Shown one piece after another: positions 17,054-26,046 of a DNA stretch of 64,000 nucleotides. The notes beneath the pieces were generated by a model, which was given only the letters and a program-made list of their open reading frames with translations, made no database searches and was not told the origin of the DNA. Every line of letters starts with the position of its first letter. Position 1 is the stretch's first letter. This DNA comes from Alteribacter aurantiacus DSM 18675 (GTDB lineage: Bacteria; Bacillota; Bacilli; Bacillales; Salisediminibacteriaceae), in assembly GCF_000429705.1 (NCBI RefSeq), contig NZ_KE386941.1, positions 558,001 to 622,000 of the forward strand, given 5' to 3'. Both the position numbers and the translations under genes were made by a program.

Positions 17054-17563
17054 ATGTCAGAAGAAAACAAGCAAAAAGAACAAGAACAAAAGGAAGAATC
17101 CCATTCTTTTAATGGGACGGTTGCGTTGATCGGTTTTTTTGGCGGGCTGTTTTGGAGTATTATAGGGTATGTGGCATTTACATTGAATTTTACCCGGGTG
17201 GGGCCAGCCCTGATACTCATGCCATGGGCTCTTCCTGATTGGAAAAATGGATGGCTGGGTCAGTTGGTAGGCATTTTAGCCATTGGTGTTGTATCCATTG
17301 GAGTAGCGTTTATTTATCGCCTTATCCTAGCCAAAATCAATAAGCTATGGCCAGGGGTGGTGTTTGGATTTGTCATTTGGGCAATTGTGTTCGGACTATT
17401 CAATCCCATGTTTCCAGGGTTAAAACCTCTCAATCAGTTAGACATCAATACAATTACGACGACCCTTTGTTTGTATCTTCTTTATGGGGCTTTTATTGGT
17501 TATTCAGTCTCTTACGAATACCATGAGCGCACTGTACATGAAGGTGAATCTATTCAAAGCTGA
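17054..17563 (+). CDS. yqhR: YqhR family membrane protein
   Basis: 169 residues: a hydrophilic Glu/Lys/Gln-rich N-terminus and four membrane segments from about residue 25 on. GAGGTGA fits the ATG at 17054 better than the in-frame GTG at 17045. A CATACTA, perfect for a sigma-F/G -10, is at 17029-17035, but no good -35 is seen. It corresponds to B. subtilis yqhR by position. Function unknown. Confidence 0.8.
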   Translation: MSEENKQKEQEQKEESHSFNGTVALIGFFGGLFWSIIGYVAFTLNFTRVGPALILMPWALPDWKNGWLGQLVGILAIGVVSIGVAFIYRLILAKINKLWPGVVFGFVIWAIVFGLFNPMFPGLKPLNQLDINTITTTLCLYLLYGAFIGYSVSYEYHERTVHEGESIQS

Positions 17564-17573
17564 CAAGCTATGG

Positions 17574-17604
17574 TAGAATGTTCCGTGGAACATTCTATTT
17601 TTTA
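17574..17604 (+). terminator. Terminator after yqhR
   Basis: Perfect 11-bp stem TAGAATGTTCC with GGAACATTCTA, two-base loop as drawn, then TTTTTT. Confidence 0.9.
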
Positions 17605-17632
17605 TCGATGACGGAGGGCGTGAGTCAGGCTG

Positions 17633-18067
17633 ATGAACATTCTCATTCTAAATGGTCCTAACCTGAACAGATTGGGTAAACGGGAGCCCGAAATTTATGG
17701 AAAAGAAACACTAAAAGACCTCGAAGAACAAGTGACTACATATGGAAAAAAAAGAAATATAACTGTTGAAACGAGACAGTCGAATCTTGAAGGAACGTTG
17801 ATTGATTGGATTCACGAGGCGGATGAATCGTTTGATGGTATCATCATTAATCCAGGTGCTTTCACTCACTATAGTTATGCCATTCGTGATGCGATCGCTT
17901 CCATTACGAAGCCTGTCATTGAAGTTCACATTTCGAATGTTCATGCGAGAGAAGAGTTTCGCCAAGTTTCAGTTACAGCTGCCGTCTGCCTTGGGCAAAT
18001 AAGCGGTTTCGGTTTTGAAGGATACGTAATGGCGATTGATTATTTTCATAGGGGGAATGGATCATGA
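17633..18067 (+). CDS. aroQ: 3-dehydroquinate dehydratase, type II
   Basis: Dehydrates 3-dehydroquinate to 3-dehydroshikimate in the shikimate pathway. The 144-residue length is normal. It contains NGPNLNRLGKREPEIYG with the catalytic Arg and Tyr, NPGAFTHYSYAIRDA and EVHISNVHAREEFR with the catalytic His. The TGA overlaps the pepP ATG by four bases, so the two genes are co-translated. Confidence 0.96.
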   Translation: MNILILNGPNLNRLGKREPEIYGKETLKDLEEQVTTYGKKRNITVETRQSNLEGTLIDWIHEADESFDGIIINPGAFTHYSYAIRDAIASITKPVIEVHISNVHAREEFRQVSVTAAVCLGQISGFGFEGYVMAIDYFHRGNGS

Positions 18068-19131
18068 CCAGACTTGAAAAGCTAAGAGCCAAGTTATCGG
18101 AACAAAAGATTGATGGGTTATTAATTACCAGTGCCAGTAACAGACTTTATATGACCGGCTTTACCGGTTCTGCGGGAATTGCACTCGTGTCAGAAACAGG
18201 TGCCACATTTATTACTGATTTTCGCTATACAGAACAGGCCAATGAACAAGCAAAAGGATATGACATCGTACAACACACTGGACCAATTCATGAGGAAGTG
18301 GCGAAACAAGCGAAGAATATGGGAATCAAAACATTAGGTTTTGAAAAAGACCACATGACTTTCGGGACTTACGAAACATACAAACAAGCAATTGAATGTG
18401 ATCTTGTTCCAGTCAGTGGACTTATCGAAAAGCTCCGAATGATAAAAGATGAAGGAGAGCTTAAGATCATTCGAGAAGCTGTTGAGATTGCTGACGCTGC
18501 GTTTTCTCACATTCAAAGTTACATTCGCCCAGGTGTTAAGGAAATCGAAGTTTCCAATGAGCTGGAATTCTTCATGAGAAAGCGGGGGGCAGTATCGTCT
18601 TCATTTGATATTATCGTTGCTTCTGGTTATCGTTCTGCACTGCCACACGGTGTAGCGAGTGAAAAAGAGATTGGTAGAGGAGAGCTTGTCACTCTTGATT
18701 TCGGAGCTTATTATAAAGGATATTGTTCAGATATTACTCGAACGGTAGCTGTAGGTGAGCCGAATGATGAACTTAAAAAGATTTATAACACAGTCCTAGA
18801 AGCACAACTTAAAGGTATGGAAGGCATTAAGGCTGGGATAACGGGAATTCAAGCCGATGCTCTCACACGTGATTATATTAAAGAGAAGGGCTATGGCGAG
18901 TACTTCGGTCACTCTACAGGTCATGGGCTCGGTCTTGACGTTCACGAAGGTCCGGGACTTTCGTTTAAATCGAATACCGTCTTGGAACCAGGAATGGTCG
19001 TAACCGTCGAACCAGGCATTTATGTTGCAGGTGTTGGTGGAACTCGTATTGAAGACGATACAATTGTCACAGAAGATGGTAACGAGTGCTTGTCTAAATC
19101 AACAAAAGAGTTGCTTATTTTAGGTGAATAA
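18064..19131 (+). CDS. pepP: Xaa-Pro peptidase (M24B family)
   Basis: Metallopeptidase of 355 residues that removes the residue before a proline. N-terminal creatinase-like domain (to about 130) and C-terminal pita-bread domain. The metal ligands are visible in LDFGAYYKGYCSDITRT (two Asp), FGHSTGHGLGLDVHEGP (His), VTVEPGIYV and GTRIEDDTIV (two Glu). Named papA or yqhT in B. subtilis. Its link with efp, a factor for proline-rich nascent peptides, is conserved. Confidence 0.94.
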   Translation: MTRLEKLRAKLSEQKIDGLLITSASNRLYMTGFTGSAGIALVSETGATFITDFRYTEQANEQAKGYDIVQHTGPIHEEVAKQAKNMGIKTLGFEKDHMTFGTYETYKQAIECDLVPVSGLIEKLRMIKDEGELKIIREAVEIADAAFSHIQSYIRPGVKEIEVSNELEFFMRKRGAVSSSFDIIVASGYRSALPHGVASEKEIGRGELVTLDFGAYYKGYCSDITRTVAVGEPNDELKKIYNTVLEAQLKGMEGIKAGITGIQADALTRDYIKEKGYGEYFGHSTGHGLGLDVHEGPGLSFKSNTVLEPGMVVTVEPGIYVAGVGGTRIEDDTIVTEDGNECLSKSTKELLILGE

Positions 19132-19160
19132 AAACACGATGAACTCAGGAGGAACAAAGA

Positions 19161-19718
19161 ATGATTTCAGTTAACGATTTTAAAACAGGTTTGACTATCG
19201 AAGTAGATAATGGGATTTGGACGGTCATTGACTTCCAACATGTAAAACCAGGTAAAGGAGCTGCTTTCGTACGTTCAAAGCTTCGTAACCTTCGTAACGG
19301 GAGCATCCAAGAAAAAACGTTCCGTGCAGGTGAAAAAGTAGCAAAAGCCCACATGGAAAACCGTAAGATGCAATATCTATATTCAAGTGGCGATACTCAC
19401 ACATTTATGGACACTCAATCTTACGAGCAACTTGAACTTCAAAGTGATCAAATTAAAGAACAACTTAAATTCTTAAAAGAAAACATGGAAGTAGCTGTTT
19501 TAACGTATCAAGGTGAAACAATTGGAGTAGATGTACCTTTATCTGTTCAGCTTGAAGTTACTGAAACTGAACCTGGAATTAAAGGGGACACAGCGTCCGG
19601 TGGAACAAAGCCGGCTACACTTGAAACAGGTCTTACCGTTCAAGTTCCTTTCTTTATTAACCAAGGAGATGTGTTGATCATTGACACTCGTGAAGGAAAG
19701 TACGTATCAAGAGCATAG
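19161..19718 (+). CDS. efp: Elongation factor P
   Basis: Ribosome-binding factor that relieves stalling at consecutive prolines, 185 residues with three beta-barrel domains. The N-terminus MISVNDFKTGLTIEVDNGIW and the loop KPGKGAAFVRSKLRN, with the modifiable lysine, are canonical. AGGAGG precedes the ATG. Confidence 0.97.
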   Translation: MISVNDFKTGLTIEVDNGIWTVIDFQHVKPGKGAAFVRSKLRNLRNGSIQEKTFRAGEKVAKAHMENRKMQYLYSSGDTHTFMDTQSYEQLELQSDQIKEQLKFLKENMEVAVLTYQGETIGVDVPLSVQLEVTETEPGIKGDTASGGTKPATLETGLTVQVPFFINQGDVLIIDTREGKYVSRA

Positions 19719-19728
19719 TAATACTCAG

Positions 19729-19757
19729 CGTCCGCACTCTGTGCGGGCGTTTTTATT
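19729..19757 (+). terminator. Terminator after efp
   Basis: Nine-bp stem CGTCCGCAC with GTGCGGGCG, three-base loop, followed by TTTTT. Confidence 0.9.
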
Positions 19758-19788
19758 TTATGAAGTAAATACTTTTCTCAATGAAAAA

Positions 19789-19828
19789 GGCCGGACTAGG
19801 TGGATATATTCCTAGTCCGGTCTTTTTT
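19789..19828 (+). terminator. Second terminator behind efp
   Basis: Twelve-bp stem GGCCGGACTAGG with CCTAGTCCGGTC, 10-base loop, then TCTTTTTT. It doubles the efp terminator and is preceded by AAAA, so it may work on both strands. Confidence 0.85.
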
Positions 19829-19866
19829 AAAATCCTCCTTTTCACACTCATTTACACAGTTGTTCG

Positions 19867-19895
19867 GGGGACAGACCCCATAGCCGGTCTCCCTC
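19867..19895. repeat. Possible REP-like short palindromic element
   Basis: GGGGACAGACCCC followed by ATAGCCGGTCT. GGGGTCTGTCCCC-type motifs recur between genes in many Bacilli (general knowledge). CCCCATAGCCG also appears at 56757-56767 in this window behind a GGGGA...TCCCC palindrome. The rest of 19830-20014 shows nothing recognisable. Confidence 0.4.
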
Positions 19896-20014
19896 ACAGG
19901 CGGTCTTGAAAGGTTTGATTTGGACGCGTCTTGTTCTTTTGGGACTTGCTTGGGTTCTCTTTTAAGGACAAGGGTCATAGCATAAACCAAGCGGGAAATG
20001 TGTGAGGTGAGTAA

Positions 20015-20296
20015 ATGAAGGATTGGATCACAGGTCTTGAAACAGCGGTGTTGATTATGGTTTGCTTACGTATTTTCTCAGGCTTAGCCGAGCTTACGGT
20101 TGCGGGATTAATATTTAGGTTTAACAGCGTAGAAAAAGCACTCGTGTTAAATGCGGCTTTAGCTGTTATTGGACCAACCGTATTGATTTTATCCGTTGCT
20201 ATAGGCGTCTATGCCTTGGCCGATAGCCTTTCGTTTACAAAGATTGCGCTAATTTTTGGAGGAGTACTGCTGATCCTCATCGGAGTGAAAAGCTAA
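20015..20296 (+). CDS. yqhV: YqhV family small membrane protein
   Basis: 93 residues with three hydrophobic segments and almost no soluble part (DUF2619/YqhV type). GAGGTGA precedes the ATG. It lies between efp and spoIIIAA as in B. subtilis. Function unknown; a sporulation role is only suggested by position. Confidence 0.82.
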   Translation: MKDWITGLETAVLIMVCLRIFSGLAELTVAGLIFRFNSVEKALVLNAALAVIGPTVLILSVAIGVYALADSLSFTKIALIFGGVLLILIGVKS

Positions 20297-20303
20297 ACCA
20301 TAT

Positions 20304-20331
20304 GAATATTCACGTTTTTCCGGCATAAATT
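20304..20331 (+). promoter_or_regulatory. Sigma-E-type promoter of the spoIIIA operon
   Basis: GAATATT (20304-20310), a 13-base spacer and CATAAATT (20324-20331) match the mother-cell sigma-E pattern (about kMATATT, 13-15, CATACAhT). The spoIIIA operon is a known sigma-E target in B. subtilis. Confidence 0.65.
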
Positions 20332-20375
20332 TGCAGTAGTACAACCTCTATTTTGTAGATTGCGGAGGTGAGAGA

Positions 20376-21314
20376 TTGGAGCAGGTATTTAAGGTACTCC
20401 CTAATTCTATTAAGACACAGCTAAAAACATTGCCGATAAGTATCTTGAAGGCTGTAGAAGAAATAAGGATCAGGGTTTTTAGGCCACTTGAAGTTTTAAC
20501 GTCAGATGAGGCCTATATCCTACCTTACAAGTCTAAAGCACCCTATATTGTAACCGAGGAAGATGGTGCGTTTGTACTTGGTTTCTTAAGCGGTCATTCG
20601 GTATACAGATTGGAAGAAGAATTAAAAAGGGGCTATATCACGATATCTGGCGGTCATAGAGTTGGACTTGCCGGTCGTGTGGTGACGGAAGGAGGATTTG
20701 TTAAAGGAATCAGAGACATAGGTTCTTTTAACATCCGAGTAGCCAAACAAACAAAAGGGGCGGCACTACCGTATTTGCCTAAAATGACCAAAGCAAATCG
20801 TTGGCTTCATACACTCATCGTTGGCCCACCAAAGACGGGGAAGACAACCCTTCTTCGAGATGTAGCCAGAATCGCAAGTATTGGAGATTCCACTCATCAT
20901 CTGCCCCCTCAAACCGTTGGTATTGTAGATGAACGTTCTGAGATCGCCGGGTGTGTAATGGGTGTTCCTCAACACGAATTCGGGACGAGAGTAGATATAC
21001 TCGACCGTTGTCCAAAAGCGGAAGGGATGATGATGCTTATTCGATCCATGAGTCCTGATCTGATCATTGTAGATGAAATAGGTCGGGAGGAAGATACAGA
21101 TGCCATTATGGAAGCCATCCATTCAGGAGTGACGGTCATTGCTTCGGTTCACGGCCACAGTCTGGAAGATGTGAGGTGGCGACCGACATTAAAGACCCTA
21201 TTTGATCAAAAGGCTTTTGATTCAGTTGTTGAGCTTAATGGATTCACACGTCGCAAAACTAGTAGTCCACCTCCTAAGCCAATTGAACAAGAACTGAAGG
21301 TGAGATTGAAATGA
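20376..21314 (+). CDS. spoIIIAA: Stage III sporulation protein AA, ATPase
   Basis: Secretion-type ATPase of the channel that links mother cell and forespore, 312 residues. Walker A GPPKTGKTTLL is near residue 150 and a Walker B-like DLIIVDEIG near 230. The frame begins with TTG at 20376, six bases behind GGAGGTG. First gene of spoIIIAA-AH; its end overlaps spoIIIAB by four bases. Confidence 0.94.
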   Translation: MEQVFKVLPNSIKTQLKTLPISILKAVEEIRIRVFRPLEVLTSDEAYILPYKSKAPYIVTEEDGAFVLGFLSGHSVYRLEEELKRGYITISGGHRVGLAGRVVTEGGFVKGIRDIGSFNIRVAKQTKGAALPYLPKMTKANRWLHTLIVGPPKTGKTTLLRDVARIASIGDSTHHLPPQTVGIVDERSEIAGCVMGVPQHEFGTRVDILDRCPKAEGMMMLIRSMSPDLIIVDEIGREEDTDAIMEAIHSGVTVIASVHGHSLEDVRWRPTLKTLFDQKAFDSVVELNGFTRRKTSSPPPKPIEQELKVRLK

Positions 21315-21823
21315 AATTGTTAGGCATTCTATTGGTGATTGCAGCAACGACTGGTATTGGCTGGGAATGGTCAAGAAGACTTAGGCTTCGTACAAAACAG
21401 TTAAAAGACATTAGGATAGCTTTGGAAGCTTTGGAAACGGAAATGGTGTACGGTTTAACACCATTAAAAGAGGCATGTAACAGTGTAGCAAAACAAGTCA
21501 GAGATCCTATTCGTTTATTATTCTCTACGTTTTCCGAAACGTTAGGACGTGAAGAAAAGCTTGCCTCAAAAGTGTGGTGTGAGACCATTGCCAAAACAAA
21601 AAAGAACGTGGAGTTTAAACAAGGAGAATGGGATGTCCTTCTTCAATTTGGACAAACGCTCGGTCTGCAAGACCTTGAGAACCAAAGGAAGCACTTAAGG
21701 TTAGCGCTAAAGTATTTAGAACAACAGGAAAATGATGCAAGAGAGAATCAAAAAAAACATGAGTCAATGTACAAAAGCCTCGGTTTTTTAGGAGGTATAC
21801 TAATCGCACTCATGATGATCTAG
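21311..21823 (+). CDS. spoIIIAB: Stage III sporulation protein AB
   Basis: 170 residues with an N-terminal membrane segment, a helical GspF-like middle domain and a C-terminal membrane segment (LGFLGGILIALMMI). Part of the forespore channel complex in the mother-cell membrane. It starts in the four-base overlap ATGA with spoIIIAA. Confidence 0.93.
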   Translation: MKLLGILLVIAATTGIGWEWSRRLRLRTKQLKDIRIALEALETEMVYGLTPLKEACNSVAKQVRDPIRLLFSTFSETLGREEKLASKVWCETIAKTKKNVEFKQGEWDVLLQFGQTLGLQDLENQRKHLRLALKYLEQQENDARENQKKHESMYKSLGFLGGILIALMMI

Positions 21824-21842
21824 CCTGGAGAGGGGTTAACGA

Positions 21843-22049
21843 ATGACTTACGATATCAGTTTAATTTTTCAAATTGCAGGTGTTGGGATTGTTGTGGCCA
21901 TGATGCATACCGTCTTGAAGCAAATGGGGAAAGATGACATGGCACAGTGGGTTACCTTAGTTGCATTTGTGGTCGTTTTGTATATGGTTGCGTCTGTAGT
22001 GGATGACCTTTTTCAGACGATACGCAGTGTATTCCTCTTCCAAGGTTAG
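21843..22049 (+). CDS. spoIIIAC: Stage III sporulation protein AC
   Basis: 68-residue protein with two membrane segments, an essential small component of the SpoIIIA channel. GGAGAGGGG lies before the ATG. Its TAG (22047-22049) is only 12 bases from the conserved start of SpoIIIAD in the same frame. Confidence 0.94.
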   Translation: MTYDISLIFQIAGVGIVVAMMHTVLKQMGKDDMAQWVTLVAFVVVLYMVASVVDDLFQTIRSVFLFQG

Positions 22050-22061
22050 GGGGCGGTTGCC

Positions 22062-22451
22062 ATTGAGATTATTCAAATTGTAGGACTAGGACTTATTGCA
22101 ACATTTCTTGCACTTGTTGTAAAAGAACAAAAACCGGTCTTTGCATTTTTACTTACCGTCTTTGCAGGTGTACTCATTTTTATTTTCTTGGTAGGGAAAA
22201 TCAGTGAGATCATCGGCATGTTGGAAGAGCTTGCTGATAATGCGAACATTAACTTGGTTTACGTACAGACCATCTTAAAAATTATTGGAATAGCCTATAT
22301 TGCCGAATTCGGTGCTCAAATTGCCAAAGACGCAGGGCAAGGAGCGATTGCATCTAAAATTGAGCTGGCTGGAAAAGTGTTAATCATGATTATGGCTATT
22401 CCGATTATTTCCGTCATTATTGAAACCGTTATCGGATTGTTGCCTTCATAA
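22062..22451 (+). CDS. spoIIIAD: Stage III sporulation protein AD, probable ATT start
   Basis: Multi-pass membrane component of the SpoIIIA channel, about 129 residues. The conserved family N-terminus IEIIQIVGLGLIATFLAL begins at 22062 with codon ATT. The frame is closed by the spoIIIAC TAG at 22047, and no ATG, GTG, TTG or CTG occurs in it before a TTG at 22188, inside the conserved region. GGGGG at 22049-22053 is eight bases before the ATT. ATT initiation is the simplest reading; a mutation or sequencing error is the alternative. Confidence 0.85.
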   Translation: MEIIQIVGLGLIATFLALVVKEQKPVFAFLLTVFAGVLIFIFLVGKISEIIGMLEELADNANINLVYVQTILKIIGIAYIAEFGAQIAKDAGQGAIASKIELAGKVLIMIMAIPIISVIIETVIGLLPS

Positions 22452-22467
22452 ATGAGGAGGGAAAGAG

Positions 22468-23667
22468 ATGAAAGGGCCAAAGGTAATGTCAATTGTACTT
22501 GTAATGATGATAGCCTCTTTTCTTTTTCCTTCTTCCATTGTGGCGGAGGAGCCGCAAGAGGCGGAAGAGGTCATAAACCAAGAAGCGTTTGTAGAGGAGC
22601 AGCTTGAAAAGCTAGGGATCGATGATATTAGGGCTTATTGGGATGACGTTCTTGAAAACTACGGTGGTTTTTTGCCGGAGAGTCATAAGGGATCACTGCT
22701 TGAATTTTTACAATCAGACAAGCCTTTTTCTATTAAAGAATGGCTATGGGGATTTGTGAAGTTTTTGTTGCACGAAATCATTGTAAATGGAAAACTTCTC
22801 GGGACGTTAATTCTACTAGCGATCTTCAGCATGATATTGGCTCAGCTTCAACAAGCCTTTGAAAAACACTCCATAAGTAAAGTGGCGTATGCAATCACCT
22901 ACATGGTTCTTTTGATCATTGCTTTAAATAGCTTTCATGTAGCCATTCAGTTTACACAACAAACGATTGAAGCCATGTCTAATTTTATGATCTCTTTGCT
23001 TCCTCTTCTTCTCGTCTTGATGGCGAGTACAGGAAGTATAACCTCCGTAGCTCTCTTTCATCCAATGATTTTATTCTTAGTGCATACAAGTGGTCTTTTT
23101 GTTCAGTATTTTGTTTTACCTCTCCTCTTTTTATCAGCCTTGTTAAGCATTGTTAGTACAATGACCGAACACTACAAAGTAACCAATTTAGCCAACTTAC
23201 TGCGTAATATCGCTGTTGGTGGGCTTGGGATATTTCTTACCATTTTTCTTGGTGTCATCTCTGTTCAAGGTGCCACAGCTGCTGTAGCAGACGGCATCGC
23301 TATAAGAACGGCAAAATTTGTAACTGGAAATTTTGTTCCGGTGGTTGGTCGGATGTTCACTGACGCTGCAGATACAGTTATGGGGGCATCTGTTCTGGTT
23401 AAAAATACGGTTGGCGTTGCTGGCCTGGCAATATTACTTCTCATTTGTATCTTCCCGGCTTTGAAGGTATTGAGTCTAGCGCTGATTTACTCCTTTGCAT
23501 CAGCTGTCTTGCAGCCATTGGGTGGAGGGCCGATCATTACTTCTTTATCAATCATCGGAAAATCCGTCATCTATGTGTTTGCAGCTTTATCAGCTGTATG
23601 CTTAATGTTCTTTCTCTCAATCACCATCATCATCATATCCGGCAACTTATCATTGATGATGCGATAA
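22468..23667 (+). CDS. spoIIIAE: Stage III sporulation protein AE
   Basis: 399 residues: an N-terminal signal peptide, an extracytoplasmic acidic region (about 25-105) and about eight membrane segments. Core membrane part of the SpoIIIA channel. GAGGAGGGAAAGAG precedes the ATG. Confidence 0.94.
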   Translation: MKGPKVMSIVLVMMIASFLFPSSIVAEEPQEAEEVINQEAFVEEQLEKLGIDDIRAYWDDVLENYGGFLPESHKGSLLEFLQSDKPFSIKEWLWGFVKFLLHEIIVNGKLLGTLILLAIFSMILAQLQQAFEKHSISKVAYAITYMVLLIIALNSFHVAIQFTQQTIEAMSNFMISLLPLLLVLMASTGSITSVALFHPMILFLVHTSGLFVQYFVLPLLFLSALLSIVSTMTEHYKVTNLANLLRNIAVGGLGIFLTIFLGVISVQGATAAVADGIAIRTAKFVTGNFVPVVGRMFTDAADTVMGASVLVKNTVGVAGLAILLLICIFPALKVLSLALIYSFASAVLQPLGGGPIITSLSIIGKSVIYVFAALSAVCLMFFLSITIIIISGNLSLMMR

Positions 23668-23692
23668 CAAAAGAAATCGAAGGAGGCTCCCT

Positions 23693-24367
23693 ATGGCGTA
23701 TGTGACCGAATGGATAACTAATATCATCTTACTCATTTTATTTGCAGCTATATTGGAGCTGCTCCTGCCAAATTCAAGTCTTCAGCGATACGTAAAGTTG
23801 GTTGTAGGATTAATGGTCTTAATGGTGATGATTCAACCAATTTTATCTGTGTTTAAAACGGATCCCGAAGATTGGTTAGCTTCCATGTCTGAGTGGGTCG
23901 ACGGAGAAATGCCAAATGAAGAAAGTTCGATTGAAAGAAAAAAAGTGGAAATAGAAAAGGGCAAGCTTGCATATATTTCTGAACAGGTGGCTGTCCAACT
24001 TATGAACCAAGCCAGGGAACCACTGCAACAACAATATGGGGTGGTGCCGGTAGAGGTTGAAGTAGAGTTAGAAACTTTCGATGAGAGTGAGAATGTCCTT
24101 GAAGGCTTGAGTAAGGTTAGAGCCGTTCTTACCCCGAGAACAACAGAAGGTCATGAAGATGGAGATAGTCAAACAGTAACTCTTGTAAAACCCGTTGTAA
24201 TCGAACCTGTGGGTGAAAAAAACGCTGCTGATGAAAAAGAGCTAGAAGTAATGGCTGATCCTGATGAAATGGAAGAGATTAAAACATTTTTGTCGGTCCA
24301 TTGGCAAATTCCAAGTGAACAAATTGAGTTGGAGTTGAAAGGGGGAGAGAAGAATGGCGGACAATAA
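23693..24367 (+). CDS. spoIIIAF: Stage III sporulation protein AF
   Basis: 224 residues: two N-terminal membrane segments (about 8-28 and 36-54) and a soluble domain resembling ring-building motifs of secretion systems. AAGGAGG precedes the ATG. Its end overlaps spoIIIAG by 14 bases. Confidence 0.92.
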   Translation: MAYVTEWITNIILLILFAAILELLLPNSSLQRYVKLVVGLMVLMVMIQPILSVFKTDPEDWLASMSEWVDGEMPNEESSIERKKVEIEKGKLAYISEQVAVQLMNQAREPLQQQYGVVPVEVEVELETFDESENVLEGLSKVRAVLTPRTTEGHEDGDSQTVTLVKPVVIEPVGEKNAADEKELEVMADPDEMEEIKTFLSVHWQIPSEQIELELKGGEKNGGQ

Positions 24368-25028
24368 GAAAGATCCTACTTGGCTTGACCGGTACAAAGA
24401 TGTAGGGAAATGGAAAAAGGTAAACGTTAAATATCTTGTTGTACTCCTTGGAGTAGGGATTCTGTTTATGATTGTGAGCAACGTATTGACTGAGAACACT
24501 GAAGAAGGATCAATGATTCCTGTATCAGGGATTGAAACGGAAGGGAACACTCCTAAAGATCAAGAGGAGGCGGAACCTGTATTTAAATCCTCAAATTCAG
24601 ACGGATCACTTTCAATGGGAGATTATGAATCTCTTTACGAATCGCAGTTAAAGAAAGCACTCGAGCAAATGATGGGTGTGTCCGAAGTGAGCGTCTTTGT
24701 AAACTTGGCTGAGACAGAGAGGCAAGTCTATCAAACAAACATAAATGCAAAAGAACAAACAACCGATGAAACGGATCGTGAAGGTGGTAAACGCCAAGTT
24801 CAAGATGTCACAAAAGACGAACAAGTCGTTATCATCCGTAACGGTGATAAAGAAGAACCTCTTCTACAAAGAGTTGAAAAACCGGATGTCAGAGGCGTTC
24901 TTGTTGTAGCGAAGGGGGTGGATAACATTCAAGTTAAGACCTCGGTTGTCGAAGCTGTCAGCCGTGCGCTGGATGTGCCATCTCACCGAGTTTCCGTGAT
25001 GCCGAAAAAAACTGAGGGGGAATTGTAA
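24354..25028 (+). CDS. spoIIIAG: Stage III sporulation protein AG
   Basis: 224 residues: a cytoplasmic N-terminus, one membrane segment (about 28-46) and an extracytoplasmic ring-building domain that in B. subtilis forms a large ring between the membranes. GGGGGAGAG precedes the ATG. The stop directly abuts the spoIIIAH start. Confidence 0.93.
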   Translation: MADNKKDPTWLDRYKDVGKWKKVNVKYLVVLLGVGILFMIVSNVLTENTEEGSMIPVSGIETEGNTPKDQEEAEPVFKSSNSDGSLSMGDYESLYESQLKKALEQMMGVSEVSVFVNLAETERQVYQTNINAKEQTTDETDREGGKRQVQDVTKDEQVVIIRNGDKEEPLLQRVEKPDVRGVLVVAKGVDNIQVKTSVVEAVSRALDVPSHRVSVMPKKTEGEL

Positions 25029-25628
25029 ATGGTATTAAAACGTCAAACTGTGTGGTTACTCACAATGCTAAGTTTAATTATTGTCCTTTCTGTCTATTAC
25101 ATTAACATCAATAACCAAGACTTTGCTGGTGTACCTGACGTAAATGAAGATCAAGAAGTAAACGCAAGTGAAGACCAAGACGTAGATGAGGAATTACAAG
25201 ATGGCGAAGATGTAACATTTATTGAAATTGAGGATGCTGAAGATGTAAACACAGAAAGTTCATTGTACGGTTCCATGACGACCGAAGAAATGTTTGATAC
25301 GATCCGCCTTCAAAGACAAGATGCTCGAGGAAAAATGAAAGAGAATTATGTAGCTGTCGTCGCTTCTTCTGATGCTGGAGCTGAAGTTCAAAGTGAAGCA
25401 TTCGATGGGATGAACGCTCTAGAAGTGATGGCGCAACAAGAAGAAGTACTTGAAACACTGATCAAGGCTAAAGGATACGAAGACGCACTTGTCATTACAG
25501 AAGAAGATCAAGTTCGCATTTACGTAAAGGCTGAACAGCTTTCAAAAGAAGAAGCGGTTCAAATTAACAATATGGCATACGAAGAGCTCGGTGTATCAAA
25601 CATCCGAGTAGGGTATCAATCAAATTAA
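25029..25628 (+). CDS. spoIIIAH: Stage III sporulation protein AH
   Basis: 199 residues: one N-terminal membrane anchor (about 9-26), an acidic linker and a YscJ/FliF-like domain facing the intermembrane space, where the B. subtilis protein binds forespore SpoIIQ. Last gene of the operon. The linker is very rich in Asp and Glu. Confidence 0.93.
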   Translation: MVLKRQTVWLLTMLSLIIVLSVYYININNQDFAGVPDVNEDQEVNASEDQDVDEELQDGEDVTFIEIEDAEDVNTESSLYGSMTTEEMFDTIRLQRQDARGKMKENYVAVVASSDAGAEVQSEAFDGMNALEVMAQQEEVLETLIKAKGYEDALVITEEDQVRIYVKAEQLSKEEAVQINNMAYEELGVSNIRVGYQSN

Positions 25629-25636
25629 GAGTGGAG

Positions 25637-25668
25637 AAAAGCGGCACAAACGTGTCGCTTTTATTTTT
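25637..25668 (+). terminator. Terminator of the spoIIIA operon
   Basis: Eleven-bp stem AAAAGCGGCAC with GTGTCGCTTTT, AAAC loop, followed by ATTTTT. Confidence 0.9.
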
Positions 25669-25950
25669 GCTTCGTTAGCTTTTTTTCGAAGGACGTTTTC
25701 TTCAGTCTACACTTTAGCCTTAGAATTAATGAAAATTTAAATGCCCGAGACTCCTTTCCCTGCGTTGTGAAGAACGGATCTATGAGTGGTTAACTCCACT
25801 CCTATGAACCGCCATGAAAGGAGAAAGAACAAAACATCACCCAAAAAATTGATTTAAGAGTTACTCACAATAATATCAATCAAAACAAAGCAACCTTTGT
25901 GAAATGAAAGGTCACAGCCTTTTAAAGTGAAAATCACAATGGAACTAATG
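25669..25950. other. Intergenic stretch without recognised gene
   Basis: About 280 bases between the spoIIIA terminator and the next promoter. It is AT-rich at the right, with a short inverted repeat AGTGGTTAACTCCACT near 25785-25800. No coding frame with a start signal is seen. Confidence 0.6.
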
Positions 25951-25966
25951 CTTTTCTTTATAGGAA

Positions 25967-25976
25967 GTGGTATAAT
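25967..25976 (+). promoter_or_regulatory. Extended -10 promoter
   Basis: TGGTATAAT (TATAAT at 25971-25976) with no good -35 hexamer, about 70 bases before the small unknown gene. Confidence 0.55.
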
Positions 25977-26046
25977 TAGCTCTCGGAAATGCTAACATGA
26001 AGATGAAGCGTTTTGTACATAACCGTAATTTAAGGGAGAGATCCAA

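Noticed and set aside
22188..22451. spoIIIAD starting at TTG 22188
   Set aside because: This would delete the first conserved membrane segment; the conserved sequence continues without a break to 22062.
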